Below are positions 1 to 5,241 of a stretch of 5,241 bases of DNA, piece after piece. Under the pieces are notes generated by a model. The model was given only the letters and a program-made list of their open reading frames with translations. It made no database searches and was not told the origin of the DNA. The DNA is from Flavobacteriales bacterium. GTDB taxonomy: Bacteria; Bacteroidota; Bacteroidia; Flavobacteriales_D; Crocinitomicaceae. Position 1 is the stretch's first letter, and every line of letters starts with the position of its first letter. The position numbers and the translations under genes were made by a program. The DNA lies in NCBI GenBank assembly GCA_018665005.1, contig JABJEE010000091.1, forward strand, positions 1 through 5,241, in the 5' to 3' direction.

Positions 1-297
1 ATCAACAATAGCCTTGATTACTCCCTTTTTACCTGGCAAAATCGGTGCTTCAGGTTTTTCTGCAACTGTGCATGAACAAGAGCCTTTAATGGATCCAAAA
101 ACCAAAGGATAACGACCTGTATTTTCAACTTCGAATCTTGCCTCAATCTTCTCTCCTTTCACCCGCTCTCCGGCGTCAAAAACCTTTGTGATTTTCATGG
201 TTGTTTTTTGGCCTATTTCAGCTTCAAGATTATCCGTTTTACAAGCGCTTATTACTCCCATTGAAAACAATAAAAAACATAAAAAAAGAATTCTCAT
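1..297 (-). CDS. DUF1573 domain lipoprotein (3' part cut by window edge)
   Basis: Seen: 99 codons from ATG at 297 run in frame off the left edge without a stop. The first 18 residues are a short hydrophobic signal sequence ending in the lipobox I-S-A-C, with Cys19 as the predicted lipidation site, so this is probably a lipoprotein. After Cys19 comes K-T-D-N, with acid only at +3, so surface display versus periplasmic retention is unclear. Residues about 36-99 have the DUF1573 pattern: a beta-strand with E-V-E-N-T-G (55-60), then G-S-C-S-C-T-V (72-78) and P-I-L-P-G-K (85-90). This resembles the start of an Ig-like/ASH fold. Known: DUF1573 proteins are abundant in Bacteroidota; their molecular function is not established. 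Context: the ATG lies 2 bp after the nusB stop, so the two are almost certainly co-transcribed. In relatives this gene commonly sits between nusB and yajC. The start is supported by the signal peptide beginning there. About 40-50 residues are probably missing. Confidence 0.88.
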   Translation of the reverse strand, partial: MRILFLCFLLFSMGVISACKTDNLEAEIGQKTTMKITKVFDAGERVKGEKIEARFEVENTGRYPLVFGSIKGSCSCTVAEKPEAPILPGKKGVIKAIVD

Positions 298-299
298 AA

Positions 300-1247
300 T
301 TACTGAATTAGGCCCCTACCCGATTTATTTATTTTATTTTCTTTTGAAAGTAAATTGACTGATTTATCAAGAATACCATTGATGAAAACGTTACTCTTTG
401 GCGTACTATAAAACTTGGAAATCTCAATATATTCATTAATGGAAACCTTGGTCGGTATCGTCTCAAAAGTTTGAAGCTCCGTTATTGCCATTTTTAAAAG
501 TAAAACATCCATTTTAGCAATTCGTTCAAATTCCCAATTTTGAACCAAAGTTTCAATCATTTTCTCATTTTCTGCGTCTCGCTTTATGGTTTCCTTTAAA
601 AGCGTACAAATAAAATCCTTTTCATCGTCATTCGTTTTGTACAGAGGCATAATGCTAAACTTCTTATCACTTGATGCTTTAATGCTCTTGATCACCATAG
701 AACACGCCAAATCAATGTCATCCATCCATTGAATATCCTCATCTTCAAAAAAGTCATACATCAAAGGAGAATTCGCTATTTCTGTTTTAAATAATTGTAT
801 GAGAAAAACGCGATCTGCCTCAAAGTCATTCTCTTCATTATTCATATGCTCAAAGAAAGCTTCGCTTTTTTCAATTTCAATGAATATCTTTCTAAACATA
901 TCCTTTTTAGAATCATTATCCCAATTGATATTCCTTAATGCCGATAAGTCATTGAGCTCTTTTGAATTCTCTAGAAGGGTTATTATTCGATTTTCAACAA
1001 ATTTTAAATTCGGATACAAATCCTCTTTGCTCGGCCTCAGCTTCTTTTTTCTTTCTTCTTGTTTGTTAAGTGCGATTTTCTTCAACAATGGAAAACTCAG
1101 AAGTAAATAGGCATATAAATCATATATGCGATTGACTGAGCTTAAAAGTTTTTCTTCAGCCTGTTTTATATCATTAGACTCCGTGTCATTATAATATGCG
1201 TAAAGCATTTGTAGAACCTTAATTCTTAAATGTCTTCTGTTTAACAT
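300..1247 (-). CDS. nusB: Transcription antitermination factor NusB (long Bacteroidota form)
   Basis: NusB binds boxA RNA together with NusE (ribosomal protein S10) and helps RNA polymerase read through rRNA operons; it also aids ribosome assembly. Seen: 315 residues. The N-terminus has R-R-H-L-R-I-K-V-L-Q-M-L-Y-A-Y (4-18), the family's basic first helix. The C-terminal NusB core is clear at about 205-300: W238, E241-R-I-A-K-M-D247, then K-V-S-I-N-E-Y-I-E-I-S-K (267-278) and F-I-N-G-I-L-D-K (288-295). Between these ends lies a charged helical region (about 60-200). Known: the E. coli protein is about 139 residues; NusB of about 300 residues with this split layout is usual in Bacteroidota, so the length is not a fusion artefact. 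It starts 12 bp after the dehydrogenase stop and ends 2 bp before the DUF1573 gene, the middle of a tight operon. No Shine-Dalgarno is visible, as is usual in this phylum. No separate promoter was found. Confidence 0.95.
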   Translation of the reverse strand: MLNRRHLRIKVLQMLYAYYNDTESNDIKQAEEKLLSSVNRIYDLYAYLLLSFPLLKKIALNKQEERKKKLRPSKEDLYPNLKFVENRIITLLENSKELNDLSALRNINWDNDSKKDMFRKIFIEIEKSEAFFEHMNNEENDFEADRVFLIQLFKTEIANSPLMYDFFEDEDIQWMDDIDLACSMVIKSIKASSDKKFSIMPLYKTNDDEKDFICTLLKETIKRDAENEKMIETLVQNWEFERIAKMDVLLLKMAITELQTFETIPTKVSINEYIEISKFYSTPKSNVFINGILDKSVNLLSKENKINKSGRGLIQ

Positions 1248-1259
1248 CGCTTCAATTTA

Positions 1260-2357
1260 TTAAAGTGGTTTGTGGACTGCATTTATCTTTTCCTCTGCCA
1301 TCTTCATAGCTATTAAGTGAGCGGGTATATGTTCGTTTTTTGATCGTTGTACGATATCATAAATGGTATGGTATATATCTTGTGCTTTTTGAAGTGCCCA
1401 TTCACTAGACAAACCTTCAACCTCAGAAAAACAATTAATTACACCTCCAGCGTTCACTGCAAAATCAGGAGCGTAAAGAATTCCCTTTTCTAGCAAAGCC
1501 TTTCCGTGTATATCTTCATCTTTTAACTGGTTATTTGCTGCACCAGCAACAATTTGACATCTTAATCGGGCAATGGTATCATCATTAAGGGTTCCTCCTA
1601 AGGCACAAGGCGCGTAAATATCCATGTCCAAATCATAAACATCATTTAAATCAACTTGAGTAGCACCGTATTCTTTTGAAATACGAGACAAAGTATCTTG
1701 ATGAATGTCAGATATGAAAATTTTAGCTCCTTCTTTCGAAAGATATTCTACCAAATATTCTCCTACATGCCCTACACCCTGAACCATGATTTTCTTGCCA
1801 TTTAGATCATCTGACCCATATTTCAGTTTGGCACAAGCTTTCATTCCCATATAGGTTCCATATGCAGTTACGGGAGATGGATCACCACTTTTTCCAGGAA
1901 GACCTACAACATGATTGGTTTCTTTACTTACCCAAACCATATCAGAGGGGGAGATACCAACATCTTCCGCTGTAATATAGTTACCGGCTAAAGATTCAAC
2001 AAACTTACCGAATCGTCTGAAAAGCGCCTCTGACTTCATGGTTTTAGAATCACCTATAATTACGGCCTTTCCTCCGCCTAAAGCTAAATTTGATATGGCA
2101 TTTTTATACGTCATACCACGTGATAGTCTTAACACGTCGTTTAGCGCTTCAACTTCGTTTTCATATGTCCACATTCTTGTTCCTCCAAGAGCTGGACCTA
2201 ATGTAGTATCATGGATGGCAATAATAGCTTTTAGACCTGTTTCATTGTCACTACAAAAAAGAATTTGATCGTGACCCATAGTGGACATTTGAGAGATAAC
2301 CGGGTTATCTAAACTTTTTAAACCACTTTTTATCGTACTTAAAGACATCTTATGCAT
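1260..2357 (-). CDS. NAD-dependent Glu/Leu/Phe/Val dehydrogenase, probably leucine dehydrogenase
   Basis: Predicted cytosolic enzyme that oxidatively deaminates a branched-chain amino acid (L-leucine, also valine or isoleucine) to the 2-oxo acid with NAD+, or runs in reverse. It would link amino acid catabolism to branched-chain fatty acid precursors. Seen: 365 residues, matching the leucine dehydrogenase size (about 365) and shorter than hexameric glutamate dehydrogenases (about 450). Substrate-domain motifs are L-G-G-T-R-M-W (57-63), M-T-Y-K85-N-A and L-G-G-G-K97-A; K85 and K97 fit the substrate-carboxylate and catalytic lysines. E-D132-V-G fits the catalytic aspartate. The Rossmann part has G-V-G-H-V-G (194-199) with D217 at the end of the second strand, which favours NAD over NADP. 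A-P-C-A-L-G-G (249-255), A-A-N-N-Q (273-277) and F-A-V-N-A-G-G-V-I-N (299-308) complete the site. Substrate choice between Leu, Val and Phe is inferred from length and overall motif fit. An alternative start is Met4 (2348). It is the first gene of the operon with nusB. Confidence 0.93.
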   Translation of the reverse strand: MHKMSLSTIKSGLKSLDNPVISQMSTMGHDQILFCSDNETGLKAIIAIHDTTLGPALGGTRMWTYENEVEALNDVLRLSRGMTYKNAISNLALGGGKAVIIGDSKTMKSEALFRRFGKFVESLAGNYITAEDVGISPSDMVWVSKETNHVVGLPGKSGDPSPVTAYGTYMGMKACAKLKYGSDDLNGKKIMVQGVGHVGEYLVEYLSKEGAKIFISDIHQDTLSRISKEYGATQVDLNDVYDLDMDIYAPCALGGTLNDDTIARLRCQIVAGAANNQLKDEDIHGKALLEKGILYAPDFAVNAGGVINCFSEVEGLSSEWALQKAQDIYHTIYDIVQRSKNEHIPAHLIAMKMAEEKINAVHKPL

Positions 2358-2411
2358 CGTTCGTTAACTTATTCGCTCTTCACCATTGATTTTAATCAAG
2401 GTTAGCGAGGA

Positions 2412-2444
2412 CAAAAATAGCAAAATCTAAGTGAAGTATCCCAA
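2412..2444 (-). promoter_or_regulatory. Candidate Bacteroidota-type promoter for the dehydrogenase-nusB operon
   Basis: On the minus strand, TATTTTTG (2419-2412) matches the Bacteroidota -7 consensus TAnnTTTG exactly. A TTG triplet that could be the -33 element lies at 2444-2442. The gap between them is 22 bp, slightly above the 19-21 bp usually quoted. Transcription would start near 2405, leaving a leader of about 48 nt before the ATG at 2357. It lies downstream of the terminator of the preceding gene, as expected for an independent unit. AT-rich DNA gives chance matches, so this stays a prediction. Confidence 0.42.
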
Positions 2445-2490
2445 GTGTTGTAACAATTATTATCAGCATAAATTTGAATAAAATTGTGAC

Positions 2491-2516
2491 AAAAAAAAAG
2501 GGGCCGAAGCCCCTTT
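2491..2516 (-). terminator. Rho-independent terminator of the T9SS protein gene
   Basis: On the minus strand an 8-bp perfect stem (AAAGGGGC at 2516-2509, pairing with GCCCCTTT at 2504-2497) closes a TTCG loop (2508-2505). The loop is bounded by a C-G pair, which gives the very stable C(UUCG)G tetraloop. A run of T (the plus-strand A tract 2491-2499) follows, overlapping the last stem base pairs. It starts 19 bp after the stop codon of the gene ending at 2536. The plus-strand reading has no following long T run, so it serves the minus strand. It separates that gene from the dehydrogenase operon, which is transcribed in the same direction. Confidence 0.92.
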
Positions 2517-2535
2517 CAATAAAGAATAAATTCTT

Positions 2536-4098
2536 TTATTTTTTAGAAACAACGATTCTTTTAACAATCGATGAATCTCCGTTTACTCTAACGATATAAA
2601 CACCTTCCTCAACATTAGAAATGTTGATAGGAGCGTTCAATCCACCATTCACAGTGTTGAATGATGTATTCATTACAACTTTACCACTTACATCAGTAAT
2701 ATTTACATCAACAGTTGATGCAGTTAATCCTGACATGTTAAGGTTAAAGTTTCCAGTTGATGGATTTGGATAGATAGAAACATTGGCTGAGCTATTTTCA
2801 GACAAACCAACAGTAGATTCTACAACACTTCCAAAATTAGGACGCAACAAATAAGCAACATCGAAGCCATAATCCTCACTGTTTGCCCAATCATTTGTTC
2901 CAAAAATCACCCAAGTAGCTCCTTCTGTATATATAGAGCTAGACGTTGCCAACCCGATTGTTGAGTCAGCCTCATTGGCTACAACAGCATATGTTCCTGG
3001 AGCCAACTCTAATCCGTTTGTAATCACACAAGTGTACATTGAATCTGGAGTAGCATCTACCAAAACTATTTCAGTCGTAGCAAGAACATTTACTGGAGCT
3101 CCCGTTACTGGGTCTGTATCATAAATAGTTGCAGAAATTGGTAGACCTGTCATATCTCCACTTGCATTCGAAATTTGCATAGAAACAGATGTCATTGTAT
3201 CTAAAGCACTTACGCTAAATGACTGTCCCAATTGACCTCCATCAGCAGAACCAATTCCTAAAGAACCATCTGCAATTCCATTATCTCTTGCATAAATTGA
3301 ATCAGAAACAACGAAAGCAGATTGAACCGCATCGTTAGTTACATCACCATCCGCTTCAGTAATCGAAACAACGTATTCAATCGTGTAAGTATCAACCATT
3401 GTTGGCGTATAACCTGCAACAGATACATCAGCAGTCGCACCAACAGCTATAGTAGCTACAGGAGCACTTGTCTCAGTGTAAACAACATTACCTGCACCAT
3501 CAGTTACATTTGAAGTAACAGTGGCATTCGTGATATCACCACCACCAGAGTTTACAATTGTAGCTGATCCTCCAATAGGAGCAACTTGAGATAATGGAGC
3601 GATTGTATACTCAACACCGGGTCCTACAGAAGCAGATGCATCAAAAGATGCAGGCGCAGTTGGACAAAAACTAGTAGTATCTCCAGCACCTGTGCAGCTA
3701 ATCAAATCAGCAACGATACCGTCAACATAAAGTTGTATACTACTTGAACCGTCACCCCAATCATCAACAGTATATATATTAACACATACTCCAGAGGTCA
3801 TACAACCCAAATCTTCTGAAGTTGTCTCATTGGCGGGATATGCACCAGCGTCACCACCTCCAGCAGTTTGAGCTGCTCCACCGGCACATCCTACACCAGG
3901 GTTACCAAAAAATGCAATGGTATTTACACCGCAATCGTCACCATCGGGAGTAATTTCCCAATACAATTCGTAACCCCATGTATCGGTAGTTACATCAGCA
4001 GTTACTGCAACTTCACCTGCAGCACATTGTGCGTTAGCACCGGCTATTAAGCCAAAGAACGCGAAAAGCGTACTTAAAATAGTAGAAATTTTATTCAT
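2536..4098 (-). CDS. Modular secreted protein with T9SS type A C-terminal sorting domain
   Basis: Seen, numbering from ATG 4098 (520 residues): residues 1-23 are a signal peptide (M-N-K-I-S, hydrophobic stretch, cleavage at A-N-A/Q). Residues 24-146 form a cysteine-rich, Gly/Ala-rich domain with seven Cys and the acidic loop D-D-W-G-D-G (112-117). Residues about 155-265 are a repeat-free beta domain resembling CARDB/Ig-like adhesive modules (N-S-G-G-G-D-I-T-N, then D-T-Y-T-I-E-Y). Residues about 270-425 are another beta-rich domain that I do not recognise. The last 90 residues are a T9SS type A sorting domain: Y-P-N-P (443-446), T-G-N-F-N-L, D-V-S-G-K, E-E-G-V-Y-I-V-R-V and the basic end V-K-R-I-V-V-S-K-K. 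Inference: exported by Sec, moved across the outer membrane by the type IX system, the sorting domain removed, then anchored or released. No catalytic motif is visible; an adhesive or structural role is a guess. The open frame extends 11 codons upstream to 4131, but those residues would put charge before the signal peptide and overlap the promoter. Single-gene unit with its own terminator. Confidence 0.9.
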   Translation of the reverse strand: MNKISTILSTLFAFFGLIAGANAQCAAGEVAVTADVTTDTWGYELYWEITPDGDDCGVNTIAFFGNPGVGCAGGAAQTAGGGDAGAYPANETTSEDLGCMTSGVCVNIYTVDDWGDGSSSIQLYVDGIVADLISCTGAGDTTSFCPTAPASFDASASVGPGVEYTIAPLSQVAPIGGSATIVNSGGGDITNATVTSNVTDGAGNVVYTETSAPVATIAVGATADVSVAGYTPTMVDTYTIEYVVSITEADGDVTNDAVQSAFVVSDSIYARDNGIADGSLGIGSADGGQLGQSFSVSALDTMTSVSMQISNASGDMTGLPISATIYDTDPVTGAPVNVLATTEIVLVDATPDSMYTCVITNGLELAPGTYAVVANEADSTIGLATSSSIYTEGATWVIFGTNDWANSEDYGFDVAYLLRPNFGSVVESTVGLSENSSANVSIYPNPSTGNFNLNMSGLTASTVDVNITDVSGKVVMNTSFNTVNGGLNAPINISNVEEGVYIVRVNGDSSIVKRIVVSKK

Positions 4099-4118
4099 AA
4101 TTATATTTTTTTGTTGCT

Positions 4119-4150
4119 CAAATTTACCCATTTTATAATAAGTATTTGAA
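4119..4150 (-). promoter_or_regulatory. Candidate promoter of the T9SS protein gene
   Basis: On the minus strand TAAATTTG (4126-4119) fits the Bacteroidota -7 consensus TAnnTTTG exactly. At the expected distance (21 bp gap) there is TTC at 4150-4148, two of three bases of the -33 TTG. Transcription would begin near 4112, giving a leader of about 14 nt, A-rich just before the ATG at 4098. This box lies inside the upstream in-frame extension that starts at 4131, so an mRNA from it cannot encode that extension. This supports the 4098 start. Confidence 0.45.
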
Positions 4151-4199
4151 TTTATGATGTTTTTTTTTTGATTTACTAATGAAGCTGTTTGAATAACAG

Positions 4200-4207
4200 T
4201 AATTTTG
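4200..4207 (+). promoter_or_regulatory. Weak candidate -7 box before the sulfotransferase gene
   Basis: TAATTTTG at 4200-4207 matches TAnnTTTG, but no TTG sits 19-21 bp upstream. Transcription would start at or next to the ATG at 4213, giving a leaderless or nearly leaderless mRNA. A run of ten T (4160-4169) lies further upstream. In DNA this AT-rich the match may be chance. Confidence 0.2.
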
Positions 4208-4212
4208 AAAAT

Positions 4213-5241
4213 ATGTCAGAAATTATATTTATCCATATCCCTAAAACAGGAGGGACTACGATTAATTCAGCCATGAACGAAACATATTGGCAGACCAAAC
4301 CTGGATATAACTATCGTCACATTTTAAGTGATAAATCATCAAACTCTGGGGATATCTTCTTAAAAAAGAACAAAAAAAAGTATCAAAACGACAAAATATT
4401 TATGATGCTTAGGCATCCCGTAGATCGTTTGATATCAGAATTTTATTTTATTAATAATAGAAATGAATTCACTCATCTGATTAAAACCAAGCCAAAAACA
4501 TTTGAAGAGTATGTAAAGAGTGTGCAGACCCAAAACTATGTGATAAACTTTTTAAAAGGAAATCGCATGTATAGTACGGTGCGACCAACACAAGAGGATC
4601 TGATATCTATTATTGATTCCATTGATTCTATTCCTATACACGTGGGTATTTTTGAACAATTTTCTGAATCGCTGTCTTTTTTTACTAAACACGTGGGTCT
4701 GGAATGGAAAAAAGACATCCCAATAAAACGAATGACTATTCGTCGCCCCAAAATTGAAAACCTTTCCCAAGAACTTATTCAGCTTATTGAAAAAAATAAT
4801 GCTTTGGATTTAGAACTTTACAATCACTGTTTAAATAAATTCCAGCAAGAATCTGGATTAAAATCAAATAAACATCGATTTAATGGAAATCGGTATGACC
4901 ATGTCCTTGCATTTGCGGCTAGAGCTTGTTTATATGAGCTTGTTCTTTCTGATAAAAACTTCATCAAACAAAACTTTGATTTCTTTAAATCACTTACCTT
5001 TTACCTGTTAAATGATCTAAAAACAAGGGATGGTAAGGAATTGATTACGCTTTGGAACCAAACATTTATTAACACCTTAAATACCGATTTTCCAAATTCA
5101 CAATTGGCGCAGGAACTGAATCCTATTCATGAAACAAATCCCATTGATCATGCTTACAGTATTGGAAAGACAATAGACGTGTTTTTTAAAAGCAATCCAA
5201 AAGAGAAAAGTCTCTATCGTAATATGAAATTTGACAAAGCG
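4213..5241 (+). CDS. PAPS-dependent sulfotransferase family protein (3' part cut by window edge)
   Basis: Predicted to move a sulfuryl group from 3'-phosphoadenylyl sulfate (PAPS) to an acceptor, most likely a carbohydrate hydroxyl; the acceptor is not deducible. Seen: 343 codons without a stop up to the right edge. Residues 4-16 (I-I-F-I-H-I-P-K-T-G-G-T-T) are the 5'-phosphosulfate-binding loop in the form typical of the Sulfotransfer_2 (glycan sulfotransferase) group, with K11 and T12 as expected. M-L-R67-H-P-V-D-R-L-I-S75-E-F-Y is the 3'-phosphate-binding motif, with Arg67 and Ser75 the key residues. Q-N-Y-V-I-N-F-L (107-114) and V-G-I-F-E-Q-F (144-150) are further family landmarks. The ordinary domain ends near 210 (D-L-E-L-Y, 199-203). 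Residues about 213-343 are an extra, probably helical region that I do not recognise. No signal peptide or membrane segment is visible, so it is probably cytosolic. ATG 4213 is the only sensible start: an in-frame stop lies at 4180-4182 and the binding loop begins at residue 4. Transcribed divergently from the T9SS gene. Confidence 0.88.
   Translation, partial: MSEIIFIHIPKTGGTTINSAMNETYWQTKPGYNYRHILSDKSSNSGDIFLKKNKKKYQNDKIFMMLRHPVDRLISEFYFINNRNEFTHLIKTKPKTFEEYVKSVQTQNYVINFLKGNRMYSTVRPTQEDLISIIDSIDSIPIHVGIFEQFSESLSFFTKHVGLEWKKDIPIKRMTIRRPKIENLSQELIQLIEKNNALDLELYNHCLNKFQQESGLKSNKHRFNGNRYDHVLAFAARACLYELVLSDKNFIKQNFDFFKSLTFYLLNDLKTRDGKELITLWNQTFINTLNTDFPNSQLAQELNPIHETNPIDHAYSIGKTIDVFFKSNPKEKSLYRNMKFDKA

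Noticed and set aside
799..1110. Plus-strand open frame of 103 codons.
   Set aside because: It lies fully antisense to nusB; the Ser/Phe-rich translation is what the complement of Lys/Glu-rich coding DNA gives.
2038..2268. Plus-strand open frame of 76 codons.
   Set aside because: It is antisense to the conserved catalytic part of the dehydrogenase, with no independent coding evidence.
2521..2536. AT-rich inverted repeat AAAGAA/TTCTTT around the stop codon of the T9SS gene.
   Set aside because: The 6-bp AT-rich stem is weak and the strong GC stem just downstream already explains termination.
3322..4050. Two small plus-strand open frames (3322-3513, 3868-4050) rich in Ser, Thr and Cys.
   Set aside because: They are complements of the Gly/Ala/Thr/Val-rich T9SS protein gene; the low-complexity composition explains their lack of stops.
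4160..4169. Run of ten T on the plus strand, considered as a terminator.
   Set aside because: No stem-loop precedes it and no plus-strand gene ends upstream; more likely promoter-region AT-rich DNA.
4612..4629. Near-perfect 9-bp tandem repeat encoding I-D-S twice.
   Set aside because: Only two units with one silent difference; too short to call a repeat element.
4638..4698. ACACGTGGGT occurring twice about 51 bp apart, each with an E-box-like CACGTG core.
   Set aside because: Both copies lie in the same codon frame of the sulfotransferase and encode H-V-G; chance or protein-level similarity is enough.
4536..4770. Two overlapping minus-strand open frames of about 70 codons.
   Set aside because: They are antisense to the sulfotransferase, whose motifs are clear in the plus frame, and their translations show no domain-like pattern.

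Overview
The window looks like a chromosomal segment of a Bacteroidota bacterium, probably of the order Flavobacteriales. Four things point there. A secreted protein ends in a type IX secretion (T9SS) type A sorting domain. NusB has the long form, about 315 residues. A DUF1573 lipoprotein follows nusB directly. The upstream regions carry TAnnTTTG-type -7 boxes and lack clear Shine-Dalgarno sequences. The DNA is AT-rich. I would not assign a genus from this sequence.

Layout: positions 1-2357 hold a minus-strand operon. Read in its own direction it is an NAD-dependent Leu/Glu/Phe/Val-type dehydrogenase (2357-1260), then nusB (1247-300) after 12 bp, then a DUF1573 lipoprotein (297-1, cut by the window edge) after 2 bp. 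Positions 2358-2535 are non-coding and hold the operon's likely promoter and, next to the following gene, a strong C(UUCG)G terminator. Positions 2536-4098 encode a minus-strand, modular T9SS-exported protein of 520 residues. Its start must be moved inward from the longest open frame, because the promoter -7 box lies inside the upstream extension. A 114-bp divergent intergenic region (4099-4212) follows. From 4213 to the right edge runs a plus-strand PAPS-dependent sulfotransferase-like gene (343 residues visible, no stop codon inside the window).

The left operon is housekeeping: branched-chain amino acid deamination, rRNA antitermination and ribosome assembly, and an envelope lipoprotein. 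The right half is accessory and faces the cell surface: a secreted, probably surface-attached or released, multi-domain adhesin-like protein beside a sulfotransferase that could modify a glycan. No direct functional link between these last two genes can be shown here. I found no RNA genes, CRISPR, insertion sequences or attachment sites. I see no convincing new multi-gene system. The parts that deserve a second look are the unrecognised C-terminal region of the sulfotransferase and the cysteine-rich N-terminal domain of the T9SS protein.
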